Assembly: GCA_963682175.1 (NCBI GenBank)
Contig: OY821775.1
Coordinates: forward strand, 11,070,501 to 11,134,500
Direction of reading: 5' to 3'
Length of the DNA stretch: 64,000 nt
Source: Triglochin maritima
Lineage: Eukaryota; Streptophyta; Magnoliopsida; Alismatales; Juncaginaceae
Positions 48,141-59,380 of this stretch are shown here, piece by piece. Made by a program: the position numbers and the translations under genes. The notes under the pieces are model-generated. The model was not told the origin of the DNA and searched no databases. It was given only the letters and a program-made list of their open reading frames with translations. Numbering within the stretch: the first letter of the stretch is position 1; every line of letters starts with the position of its first letter.

Positions 48141-50960
48141 TAATCACCTCTATCCTTGATTTGGTAATGGTTACCGGATCTTGTGCTCACATAATTTTGA
48201 TGTGCAGCTATTGAAGGATAGGAAGGAACTCGTTGGGAACGAGATGATATTGAAGATTGGAAATAGTACAAGCATCGCTGCGATTGTACAAGATTCTATG
48301 GAACTTCAATAGTCTAGTGATTTAAATTTATGCTTTGTAGAATGTTTGTTATGTACCTTCGATTAGCAAGAACTATTCTGTATCAAGTTTTGGATATGGA
48401 TAAATTTTAATAAATATTTTAATTCTTGCTTGTCTATATCGAAGAATGGAATTTTCTATGCAAATACATTCATATGGAATGATTTCTATTTGCTTGAAAT
48501 AAATAATGAACAAACTCAAATAAACAATAACAAAAGAGAAACTAAGATAACTCACGTGAATTATACAATCTTGTAGCACTATCGGATTGGTCAAATAAAT
48601 GACCAAGAGACTTTTCAAGAAGAAAGGAACGAAAATGAACAACTAATTGGATATGATACATTCTAATGGATGTGGTCCGATAAGTACAAGTGCAAGAGAC
48701 GGTTTAAGGTACTTCATTTTGTTCACAGACAACTATAGTCATTATGGCTATATTTGTCTAATGGGAAGCAAAAGTGAATTCTTTGACAAGTTCAAGGAAT
48801 TCGAGGATGAAGTAGTGAACCGACTCAACAAGAATATCGAGTCTCTATGAAAGGTTCGTAGGGGTGAGTGCTTAGGATACCTAATTTGACTCATTCCTAA
48901 AGTAGGAATAGGATATTGCTCGACATGGTTCGATCAATAATGAGTCAATTTAAATTGCCGATTTACTTTTGGAATTATGCACTACAAATAATGACAAACT
49001 CACTAAATAATGTTCCATCCAAATCCGTGGAGAAAATGGTTTATGAGCTATGGAGTTGAAAGACACATAAGCTCAACTTTCTCAAGATTTGGGGTTGTGA
49101 GGTCTACGTCGAGAAATTGATGTCGACCAAACTTCAACCAAAAAACGGATTAAGTGCTTCTTTATAGGTTATCCTCGTATGACAAGAGGATACTACTTTT
49201 GATATATCACCTCCAATCGAAAGATTGTAGAGAGAGATATGTTTTTCTGGAATTTCTGGAAAAGAGAGAAAAGTAGTGGGAGTAGAGTTAAGCTTGAGAA
49301 AACTCAAGATACTCTACAAGATCATGATGTGAATATTGCATTCGAGATCATGAAGGCCCAGCCGAGATTCATTTGGTTAGTGAGAGCATGAGCGAGAGAT
49401 CCTTACAAGAAATTGTGAGAGAATCTCAATCATCTTCACCTAGTGTGCGTTCGAGAGTCGAACATGAACCTATTCCTCAAGAAATTGTGGGAGAAGTTCG
49501 AGAGACACAAGAAGAACCAAAAGAACTAAGAAGGTCAATGAGGGAAGGAAGAAACCCAATAAGTATGTGGGACTTCATGAGATCATGGTACTAGATACCA
49601 AAGATCCCTCGACCTTCCGAGAAGCAATAGAAAAGACTCCAAACTATGGCTCAAGGCCATAAAATCCGAAATAGAATCCATGTATGATAATCGAGTGTAT
49701 AACTTGATTTGCCTTCCTCAAGAGAAAATGTCATTTAGTATAAATGAACTTTTAGGAGGAAGATGGACATGGATAGTAACTTGACAACCTACAAAGCAAG
49801 GCTTGTAGCAAAAGTTATACTCAAATTCAAGAAATTGACTTTGATGAAATTTTTGAGAAGTTGTCATATTAAAATCTATTCGGATTATGCTCACTATTAC
49901 CGCATTTCACAATTGTGGGATATGGAAGATGGATATCAAAATGGCGTTCCTTAAACAGGAACTTGGAGGAGGATATGTACATGGTACAACCTCAAGGTTT
50001 TGATGGTCCAAATAGTAGCGAGAAGAAATGCAAGTTTCGAGAATCCATTTGTGGATTGAAACAAGCATCGAGGAGTTGGAACAAACGCTTTGACGAAGAG
50101 GTGAAGAAAAATTCACTTCATTCAAAGTAAAGGAGTACCTTGTATATACAAGGAGATTAGTGGGAGCCATGTAGTACTTCTGATCTTATATGTCGATGAC
50201 ATATTGCTCATGAGCAATCATATACCTTAGCATTAGCAAACGAGAAATTTCATTGAAATCGGCATTTCAATGAAAAGAAAAGGATGAGGCTCAACCTATC
50301 TTGAAAATCAAGATACATTGAGATACATTGAGATACATCCCGTAGACTCATTGGCTTCAGTCAACGTGCATACATTGACAAGGTCTTTGAAATGTTCAGG
50401 GTGAACAATTCCGATATGGACAATATGCCAATAAGTATGAGTATAGGTGTGCAACTCAAGAAGTCTCAATGTGCTCAATCACACAAAGACTTGGAGTACA
50501 TGAAGGTATCCCTTATGCTTCGGCAAAAGGAAGGACCATGTACACAATGACTTGCACAAGACTCAATATCTCGTATGCTTTAAACGTGACATTAGGTCAC
50601 AAATCCAACGCAAGTCCTAATCATAGGATTGCGGTCAAGAATATTCTGAAGTACCTTAACCGGACTAAAGATAAGGTTCTTGTTTATGGAAGACAAAGGA
50701 GAAAATAGCCGAGGGCTGTTTTGATGCAATTCTTATAGGAATTCAAGACAATAAGAGGTTGGAGTGATGATGCGTCATCATCGAAGGTGGAGGTATGAGC
50801 TAGTGTTGTTAGGAGTAATATCAATACAGCTAACTCAACCACCAACGAAAGACAAAATAAATAAATAGGTGGACACAACAGTGGCACAACTGATCCATTC
50901 AACAAACCTTCATACCAAGCTAAGAGACGAAATATATTTCGAGTCCATGGATCCGAGGGT
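48141..50960 (+). pseudogene. Copia pol remnant: protease, integrase, RT, RNase H
   Basis: Degenerate in all parts. The protease site reads MVTGSCAHI near 48170, where VDTGSCAH is expected, so the catalytic Asp is lost. Integrase is at 48647-48850 (HSNGCGPIS, with Asn where HTD has Asp, then YFILFTDNYSHYGY) and continues with stops to about 49300. RT is at about 49760-50220: KARLVAK, SICGLKQASRSWNKRFDE (with C for Y in IYGLKQ) and an intact YVDDILL near 50190. The RNase H and tail portion is at about 50470-50960 (IPYASAKGRTMY, AVKNILKYLNRTKD, and a DPFNKP end). The pattern is that of Tnt1-like Copia elements. No complete enzyme is possible. Confidence 0.83.
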
Positions 50961-51055
50961 CCATGTGGATTGGCTTGATAGGTGATTTGGGAAGGTTACC
51001 CTGGTTATTATTGTTTTATGCATTGAGTATGTATGAGAAAGAAAACTTTAATAAC

Positions 51056-51066
51056 AAGTGGGAGAT
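51056..51066 (+). promoter_or_regulatory. Polypurine tract of family B element
   Basis: AAGTGGGAGAT directly before the 3' LTR. Confidence 0.8.
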
Positions 51067-52959
51067 TGAAGAGAATGTGTTCTAAAAGTTTTACTTTTAA
51101 ATGCCAATTATTATGAATTGAATGAGAAATCATTTTGTTCCTTGTTTATGTTATTCGTCTTTTAGAAGTGTTAAGGAAGAGGCTCTTGGTCCTTAACCGT
51201 AGAGTTCTAAAAGATATTGGTTTGCATAAAACAAAAGATATTCGCAATCATGGTAATTAACATGGGACATTAATTACCGAGTTAAGATTGTCGTGTTGGT
51301 CATAGATCATTGTAGCTCTACAAGTGAGTGACGACACGGGTATGCAAAAGAGGAAAATATTACTTTTGTATACTGAATAGACCTAATAAGTAAAATATTA
51401 TAGAAATGTGTTTCTGTGTCATTAATATTTTACTGTGTCTTTGGTCCTTTGATATGAGACTTATATCTAATCACTTAAGGAATACTTAATTAGATCAGTG
51501 TCTTGAACTATCGATCAGTGTAGTGTAAAGGCATTGGTTGGTTAAGTACAACTTTCGTTGGAGAAGATAGTTAGTCAAAAGATTATCATTGCCCCTCTTA
51601 ATTGAGTGATGATATTAGTGGGCCCCTTGATAAAGCAAAGTTATAATGTGCACAATGTGATTTGAGTTAAGTCACATATTTATAACTAGCTTAAAGAGAT
51701 CAAGAAATGAATACTAATACAAAGATGACACAATACTACTTTGTGTGTATTCTTAATATCATGAGGCAAGGGACGGACACAAGTGGTGCACTCCATCACT
51801 AAATGGATCGGGTTTTGGTTCAAGTGGAATTAAGACATCTAACTAATTGGGAGCTATAATGTGTAGCTAGATACCGCTTATAGCTTGTGATATTGAGCTC
51901 TTAATATCACTGCCAACTTAGTCTAGATCCTCCCATAGGTCACACCACAAAACTGGGAAACAAGAAATGGGGATTTTGAGTTCATAAGGATGTGTCGGGT
52001 TTCATGTAGAAAATATGACACATGGGGTGAACAAACAAAATCAAGATTATGTTGTGATTAATAACATAATTAGAATCTAAATTAAATTCATATGTGATGT
52101 AAATATTATGGGGTGTAATGAGTTGACATTACATAGGATAATATGTTACATAAGTTGTGAATTTACTACTAATCCCGAAATGTCAAATTTTGTAGGGGTT
52201 AAACCAAAATTTGACCAGTCTGCAGTACTGTGCAAAAGTCAACCGATGAATAGTACTGGTCAACCGATGAACAGTACCCGGTCGACCGATGAACAGTACC
52301 CGGTCGACCGGTCCAGACGGTTTTCTGCAGAATTAATTTAAGAATTAATTAGATCATGCATGGAATTGGTCCATAATTGATTTAATTCGTGGTTAATATT
52401 ATTTATTAATAAATAATGGATGGTTAGATGGAATTTTGCATGGGATCATGGGCAAGAGGTTGCACATGAATAGGTAATTTGGAGAGAACCTATAAATACA
52501 AGGTTATCTCATTACCTCCTTAATTTAATTCATTATTTTCTTGAGCAAAATTCTCTCCCCATAATTCTCCACGAAAATTCCTTAATTCTTAAGTTTAGTT
52601 TTAGTTCTAGAGATCATCTTCTCAAGGGAACTAAAGAGGGGTTAGTAATTGGATTCTAAACCCTATTGGAGATTGAGAGACTAGCTTTTCTCTCTCCAAT
52701 CTTGTTTAGAGTTTGGTGAAATCTCGGAGGCATCCGGCGCAGCGAGGAGCATCCCCAACGTCTTCGGATCATCAAGAAGTTTTAGAGAACTTCTAGGTAT
52801 GAATTTCGAAGTCCCATGTTTGTTTTAATAAAACTTTTAAAACTAGTTATTGAAACAAACCGATGCATGCATGAAACGAATCGTAGAAAATTGTAAAAAT
52901 CCTTATTATACATAAAAATTCCGAAAATATATATGTATAATTAAACTAGAAATCCTACA
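51067..52959 (+). repeat. 3' LTR of family B element
   Basis: Same length as the 5' LTR; substitutions seen at GAGTTCTAAAAG (5' copy GAGCTCTAAAAG) and at CAGTACCCGG (5' copy CAGTAACCGG). Confidence 0.93.
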
Positions 52960-54161
52960 ATCTGGTCCCGAGCACCTCCTCCGCAGTCACCACCCGCCTA
53001 ACGGCGCTCTCGGCCTGAAAAAAAGACATGAGCTATGCCTGAGTTTTCAAAAGTAAACCTCGTATGGCAAACCCTAACACATGAATGAACAATGAATACG
53101 AAAAAACCCATAAAAAGACACAATCTCAACCACTGAAAATCACCACCAATTGCCTCATACACCGGACCCACGGTTGTTTTGCCTCATTCGTCGGAGCCAC
53201 GACTTGCCTTAGTGTTACCGGAGCCACGGTTTTGCATCACTCGCTGGAGCGACGGCTCTACCTCATTCGCCGGACCCACGACAATAACAATCACAACCCT
53301 CCTCAAGTGTCACCAATGATCGCTATAGGGCCGACCTGTTCGTCCGTTGCCCCAAAAGGGCCAGTGAACCTGTTGCCTTCTAGTCAATCAACAACAACAA
53401 CAAAAACACCAAAATTGTGTAAAAACGGTTGAACAAAAGCAGTCCTTCGGTCGACCGAATCCTCACCTAGAGAACTGGTCCAACCGAAAAACCCGTCAAT
53501 CGGTCGAACGACAAAGGGGACCCGTTCGACCTTAAAGCACTAGTAAGTTATCATTTTCGCAAACAAAGATTAAACGGTCGGACGACCCAAAACTTCCGGT
53601 CGACCGAAATCCACCAGTAGAACTCACCAACAAACCACACTACACGGTCAACCGAAACAACACTTCCGGTCGACCGGCCATTAAGTTAACTTAAGTCGTC
53701 AGTCGGACAAGTCAAACAGGTGGTCGACCGTTTAGATGGTCAACGCCCCAACCGACCTACGACAGTACTTTCGGTCGACCGACAAAGGGGTCTCGTTCGA
53801 CCGAAAGTACCCAGAGCCTCCATCTCTCGCTCAAATTGCACAATCGGTCGACCACCCCAAAGACATCGTTCGATCGGTGCGAGAGATATTGCCCAAAATA
53901 CACTATAACCGGTCGACCAAACCCAAACCACCGGTCGACCGTTTATAGCGCAGAAAATAGTTGTGCAGATCCGACAAGCCAATCGGCTTACAGTCGACCG
54001 CTCCCACCCCACACAAATAATAGGTGAGCGTAAAAGCAAGTTTGACATACCTTGAGGCTTGAAAAAGCCTTTGAAGATCCAACGGCGAGCGCTTCCTTGC
54101 AAAACCTCTCAATCGGAGCTTCCGCGACGAACCCCACACGAACGACGATATACGCTCAAAT
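52960..54161 (-). repeat. Family C LTR segment with palindrome array and 27-bp repeats
   Basis: 52970-53020 matches the solo C LTR around 3727-3765 in reverse. 53162-53290 holds five tandem units of 26-28 bp built on CGGAGCCACGG. 53440-54000 is the CGGTCGACCG array. 54030-54161 matches the section after the CT-rich leader (CTTTGAAGATCC; TATGTCAAAC on the other strand). It ends abruptly at the junction with the A element LTR. Confidence 0.8.
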
Positions 54162-55534
54162 GCGTTTTTATAGAGGTTCGGCACCCCACCCGGGTCCTAG
54201 TCCTCTCTTGTAGACTCCGCTCGACTCCGCGAGCTCCGCCTACGTCTTCACTAACCACTCCCCGTTCCGGGCCGGGAGAGAACGCCTTTACACCACAAGC
54301 AACGCGAACAACCCTCGCTTGCTTGAATTCTTCCTCTCACAATCCGAGAGGGACACTTCGGGCTTTCACCGAAGTCCTTGCTTCTTTTGACAACTCTTGT
54401 AACTTGAGTGGGATTCACTCTCTAATTGAGCACACTTTGAGTAGGATGAGTATATGATCAAATGTGTGAAGTTTAGGCTTAAAGAGTGTAGAATTGGGAG
54501 CTTTGAGGATTGAGGTTTCTCTCTAATGTATTGGGACAATTGGAGTTGGAGAGTTGTGTTAACAACAAGTCTTGATCCTCTATTTATAAGCTCCTAAGGT
54601 TTTCTAGCCGTTGGGGATAGATTTGATTGGGTTTTGTGCAAGATACACAAAGCAGAAAATCGGGCTGCAAATCTGTCCAGAACCGGTCGACCGAAACTAC
54701 TAAACCGGTCGACCGTTCACTTGATTTCAAGGAGAACGGTCGAACAAAAGAATATTCGGTCGGACAAACGAGCTAGAACTTAACTCTACTTAAGTGAATC
54801 GGTCGAACCAAAGTATGGAGCGGTCGACCGAAAAGGGGATTCGGTTGAGACAAAGGTCAATCGGTCGAACGAGAAATGTGTCGACCGATAGCAGGGAATT
54901 TTGTTTCTTGAAGAAATGTTCAACCGGTCGACCGAAACAAGGTCGTCGTTCGACCGGTTACCGAATGTATTTTGGGGTTAAGTTTGTTTTATACGAATAC
55001 GACCGTTATAGGAATACGACAAGAAAAACGGCCATATTAAAATCCGGGATCGGTCGACCGAAAAGGTAGAACCGGTCGACCGGTAGAGTTCGGTAAAATC
55101 ACTGTGGAGAGTCTGTTATAAACCGGTCGAACTGAGAACTGGTTCGGTCGACCGGTTCACACAGGAAATCTGGGTTTTAAGTTTATAAGTGATTTCCGAC
55201 TAAGGTTTGGGTGATCTAATGAAGTCCAAATAATGTGAAATTTTGTGTGTGACTTCTCTAAGGAACCTAGTGTGTATGTGATTGGTTTTTAACCCTTGTA
55301 TGCTCAATTTACACATGTTCCTAAGACTCAAAATAAATCAAGGTTACATGTCTTCGATTTAGCTTTAATTACATGTCTTGACTTCATTTCCTTCTTTCTT
55401 GAGTCTTGATCACCTGTAGAGGTTAGCACAATACAATATACATGCAATGCAATATGTGTGCTACTCTACATCATCATAATTAAGATTAGGTTAATTAAAT
55501 CATCAAAACCTAGATTAAGGCCAAAAAGCCAACA
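54162..55534 (-). repeat. 3' LTR of second A element, 140 bp missing
   Basis: Begins inside the LTR at GCGTTTTTATAGAGG, directly joined to C-family sequence. It includes the GC-rich block (54170-54390) and the palindrome array (about 54680-55160). Confidence 0.9.
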
Positions 55535-56166
55535 ATCTCCCCCTTTTTGATGATGGCAACCTATATCTTAATTCTATCTAAATACATGGAATTTGTATAT
55601 GTAAACTATGCAAATTAATGCTCCCCCTATGGATGTGCATAGTTTTTTTTCAATTTTATGCCAAATTCCAAGTTACCCCCTTAATTATCTCTCCCCCTTT
55701 GACATCCATCAAAAATAATAATTATTTAAGACTTTAAGCTTAGAATTTGGATGTCTTGTAATGAAGTTGCTCCCCCTAAATTTTGCACTTCATTACTCTA
55801 ATAAAATATATAACATTTAAGCTCCCCCTATCAATAAGGCTAAATGGAAACAATGAGTATGATTCAAGTTAAGTTCATTTAAGTTTCAACTTAAGCCTTA
55901 TTCTAACATCCATTTAAAATTTGGCATTTAGAATCAATGGATGTGATAAATGATTTGCAATGAATAGGGATAAATGATTTTCAATGAATTGAACTATATG
56001 ATATGTCAATTAAGCATGTGAAACTAGATTAGCGCTAATTTTCAGAAAATTTCAAAGATAGAAATTTATACCAAACTTGAATCTTAATTAGCTCCAATCT
56101 CATTTGGTGATGCAACCGGATTCGAATTCGACGCTTTGGCTCACCCGGTCACCACCAATCTCCTCC

Positions 56167-57810
56167 TCAAGTACCTACAAGTGTAGATTTTGGTACCCAA
56201 CCTACTTTGGGTCCTTGAACATTAGCTCTTGGGATCCAAACCATTTTGGTTTTGGGTGCCCACACACTTGAGGAACTATGGTTAATGAACATATGCTTAC
56301 CATTTAGAGTAGTGTGAGATACATGGTTTTTCAATTTAAAATTGTAACCTAAACCATGTTTTTGCAAAGATTGCCTTTGACTACCTAATAGCATGTTAAG
56401 CATATGAGTTCCATTAGTGAATCTTTCTAAATCTTTTCTTAATTGCAAGTTAGAAGCTTGAAGATTTAGTTGATCACAATCTATAGGTGTTGCTCTTAAT
56501 TTTTCAAGATTTGATGCGTTCTTTTCAAATTTAGCAATCACCTCATTCTTCTCATTTATGCATGTATCAATTTGGCTTTGAAGATCTTTGATTAACTTTC
56601 TAGCATTCTTGTTTTTATCACATATGATCTCATATTGTTTAACTAAATCATGGAATGCATTTTGAAGTTCATCATAAGAATAAGTTTCTTCTTTAGAACA
56701 TGAACTATCACTAGCATATGATTTAGATGAGCAAGAATGTGATCTACTAGAGTAAGAGTTAGAGGATACCTCACTTCCTTCATCTTGAATTGCCATGAAG
56801 CATGAGTGAGCCACTTCTCTTCTACTTTGCAAGGAAGAAGACGATGATGATGGTGATGAAGAATCATCCCATGTAGCCTTGTGTGCTTCCTCCTTCCTTT
56901 CTCTTCTCTTGCTCTTCTCCTTTTCTTTTCTCCTCTCCCTTCTCTCCTTTTTCTTCTCCCCTTCTCTTCTCTCATTTTCACTCTCCTCCCTCTCTTTTTC
57001 TTTTTCTCTTTTCTCACTTCTTCTACCTCTTCTTTCATTCTTTTCTCCTTTATCCCTCTTGAGGTATTTGAAGAAGTCTTGGGCAAGGACCTCAATGTCC
57101 TCTTCTTCCACCCTCCTTGGCTCATCAAACTTTGCATGTAATGCCACCACGGAGTTTTTCTTTGAAGCTTCCTTCTCTCTTCGATGACTCAATTGGAGCT
57201 CATAGGCCATGAGATTTCCAATGAGTTCCTCCATCTTTAATTTTGAAAGATCGTGCGATTCTTCGATTGCCACGACCTTGTCTTCCCAATCGTTGCTCAA
57301 TGACCGGAGGAATTTTCGAGTCATCTCTCCTTCATTTATCCTTCTTCCAAGAATCAAAAGAGAGTTAGTAATATCGGTGAAGCGAGTGTTCATGTCGCTT
57401 ATGTTCTCACCGATTTGCATAGAAAATATCTCATATTTATGCATGAGGAGACTTATCCTAGTTTCTTTGGTTTTGCTATCACCCTCATGATGCATTTGTA
57501 ACCTATGCCATATTTCATTTGCACTTTCACATCCCCTAATTCTATTGTATTCTCCCTCATTAAGGCCACAATAAAGAATATTCATAATTTTTGAATTCAT
57601 TTCAATTTCTTTCATTTGAGCCCTAGATAGAGAATCTAAATCATCTTCATTTGGGGGTATGTATGGATTTTGAATAAACTTCCAATACTTAAGGTCATTT
57701 GATATTAAAAAGATTTTCATTCTATTTTTCCAATAATCATAATTTGACCCATTAAGCAAAGGAGGCCTTGTGGTGCATAAACCCTCTAAGTGATTAGATG
57801 TGCTAGCCAT
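56167..57810 (-). CDS. Gag protein of second family A element (547 aa)
   Basis: An intact ORF, collinear with the 552-residue Gag of the other A element and clearly homologous over its whole length. The N-terminal domain is almost unchanged and the serine/coiled-coil part more variable (for example SCSKEETYSYDELQNAFHD). It has the same Lys/Glu/Arg-rich stretch at about 250-315 and again no CCHC knuckle and no protease. It ends WVPKSTLVGT. Differences between the two ORFs leave both frames open, which suggests that Gag function has been kept by selection while the family moved. Confidence 0.92.
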   Translation of the reverse strand: MASTSNHLEGLCTTRPPLLNGSNYDYWKNRMKIFLISNDLKYWKFIQNPYIPPNEDDLDSLSRAQMKEIEMNSKIMNILYCGLNEGEYNRIRGCESANEIWHRLQMHHEGDSKTKETRISLLMHKYEIFSMQIGENISDMNTRFTDITNSLLILGRRINEGEMTRKFLRSLSNDWEDKVVAIEESHDLSKLKMEELIGNLMAYELQLSHRREKEASKKNSVVALHAKFDEPRRVEEEDIEVLAQDFFKYLKRDKGEKNERRGRRSEKREKEKEREESENERREGEKKKERRERRKEKEKSKRRERKEEAHKATWDDSSSPSSSSSSLQSRREVAHSCFMAIQDEGSEVSSNSYSSRSHSCSSKSYASDSSCSKEETYSYDELQNAFHDLVKQYEIICDKNKNARKLIKDLQSQIDTCINEKNEVIAKFEKNASNLEKLRATPIDCDQLNLQASNLQLRKDLERFTNGTHMLNMLLGSQRQSLQKHGLGYNFKLKNHVSHTTLNGKHMFINHSSSSVWAPKTKMVWIPRANVQGPKVGWVPKSTLVGT

Positions 57811-57862
57811 GCTAAAAATACGATTAAGTATAGAATTTAGCTAACAAGGCTCTGATACCAAA

Positions 57863-59375
57863 TGTAGGATCGTGTGGGTTATGGGTCCACTAATCACTTT
57901 TAATCTAATCCCTAATTTTCTACTTGATTAAGCAAACAAATGCGCAGCGGAATAAACAAACAAGTAGAGAAAGAAAGACAATGCAAACCACAAAGAGACT
58001 CGGCGTTTTTATAGAGGTTCGGCACCCCACCCGGGTCCTAGTCCTCTCTTGTAGACTCCGCTCGACTCCGCGAGCTCCGCCTACGTCTTCACTAACCACT
58101 CCCCGTTCCGGGCCGGGAGAGAACGCCTTTACACCACAAGCAACGCGAACAACCCTCGCTTGCTTGAATTCTTCCTCTCACAATCCGAGAGGGACACTTC
58201 GGGCTTTCACCGAAGTCCTTGCTTCTTTTGACAACTCTTGTAACTTGAGTGGGATTCACTCTCTAATTGAGCACACTTTGAGTAGGATGAGTATATGATC
58301 AAATGTGTGAAGTTTAGGCTTAAAGAGTGTAGAATTGGGAGCTTTGAGGATTGAGGTTTCTCTCTAATGTATTGGGACAATTGGAGTTGGAGAGTTGTGT
58401 TAACAACAAGTCTTGATCCTCTATTTATAAGCTCCTAAGGTTTTCTAGCCGTTGGGGATAGATTTGATTGGGTTTTGTGCAAGATACACAAAGCAGAAAA
58501 TCGGGCTGCAAATCTGTCCAGAACCGGTCGACCGAAACTACTAAACCGGTCGACCGTTCACTTGATTTCAAGGAGAACGGTCGAACAAAAGAATATTCGG
58601 TCGGACAAACGAGCTAGAACTTAACTCTACTTAAGTGAATCGGTCGAACCAAAGTATGGAGCGGTCGACCGAAAAGGGGATTCGGTTGAGACAAAGGTCA
58701 ATCGGTCGAACGAGAAATGTGTCGACCGATAGCAGGGAATTTTGTTTCTTGAAGAAATGTTCAACCGGTCGACCGAAACAAGGTCGTCGTTCGACCGGTT
58801 ACCGAATGTATTTTGGGGTTAAGTTTGTTTTATACGAATACGACCGTTATAGGAATACGACAAGAAAAACGGCCATATTAAAATCCGGGATCGGTCGACC
58901 GAAAAGGTAGAACCGGTCGACCGGTAGAGTTCGGTAAAATCACTGTGGAGAGTCTGTTATAAACCGGTCGAACTGAGAACTGGTTCGGTCGACCGGTTCA
59001 CACAGGAAATCTGGGTTTTAAGTTTATAAGTGATTTCCGACTAAGGTTTGGGTGATCTAATGAAGTCCAAATAATGTGAAATTTTGTGTGTGACTTCTCT
59101 AAGGAACCTAGTGTGTATGTGATTGGTTTTTAACCCTTGTATGCTCAATTTACACATGTTCCTAAGACTCAAAATAAATCAAGGTTACATGTCTTCGATT
59201 TAGCTTTAATTACATGTCTTGACTTCATTTCCTTCTTTCTTGAGTCTTGATCACCTGTAGAGGTTAGCACAATACAATATACATGCAATGCAATATGTGT
59301 GCTACTCTACATCATCATAATTAAGATTAGGTTAATTAAATCATCAAAACCTAGATTAAGGCCAAAAAGCCAACA
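57863..59375 (-). repeat. 5' LTR of second A element
   Basis: 1513 bp; TATAAATAG at 58421-58429 (minus strand), palindrome array at about 58520-59000, GC-rich leader at about 58010-58230. Ends CCAACA on the plus strand, immediately followed by CCTTC and the next LTR. Confidence 0.93.
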
Positions 59376-59380
59376 CCTTC

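Larger units (their letters stand above)
43844..52959 (+). mobile_element. Complete Copia retrotransposon, family B (9116 bp), pol defective
   Basis: Two 1893-bp LTRs (43844-45736, 51067-52959) differ by only two substitutions that I saw (at about 43981 and 45077). The duplication ATCTG lies at 43839-43843 and 52960-52964. A Met-tRNA primer site follows the 5' LTR and a purine tract precedes the 3' LTR. The order gag, protease, integrase, RT, RNase H is that of Copia; integrase before RT excludes Gypsy. The coding part has many stops and shifts, so this copy must have been moved by enzymes made elsewhere, or it decayed very fast. Confidence 0.93.
54162..59375 (-). mobile_element. Second gag-only family A element, left end truncated
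   Basis: The right LTR is full (57863-59375, 1513 bp); the left one (54162-55534) is 1373 bp and lacks the 140 bp that correspond to 57863-58002. The shared 1373 bp appear identical by eye. The layout is as in the 29709 copy: primer site 57848-57860, gag, purine tract 55535-55548. The right flank is CCTTC, but the left target duplication went with the deletion. The two A elements are clearly different copies (LTR and Gag differences), both young. Confidence 0.9.

Noticed and set aside
54162..59375. Reading the second A element as two independent solo LTRs flanking a gag gene
   Set aside because: The LTRs share orientation and 1373 identical-looking bases, and the primer site and purine tract are in the right places, so it is one element with a truncated end.
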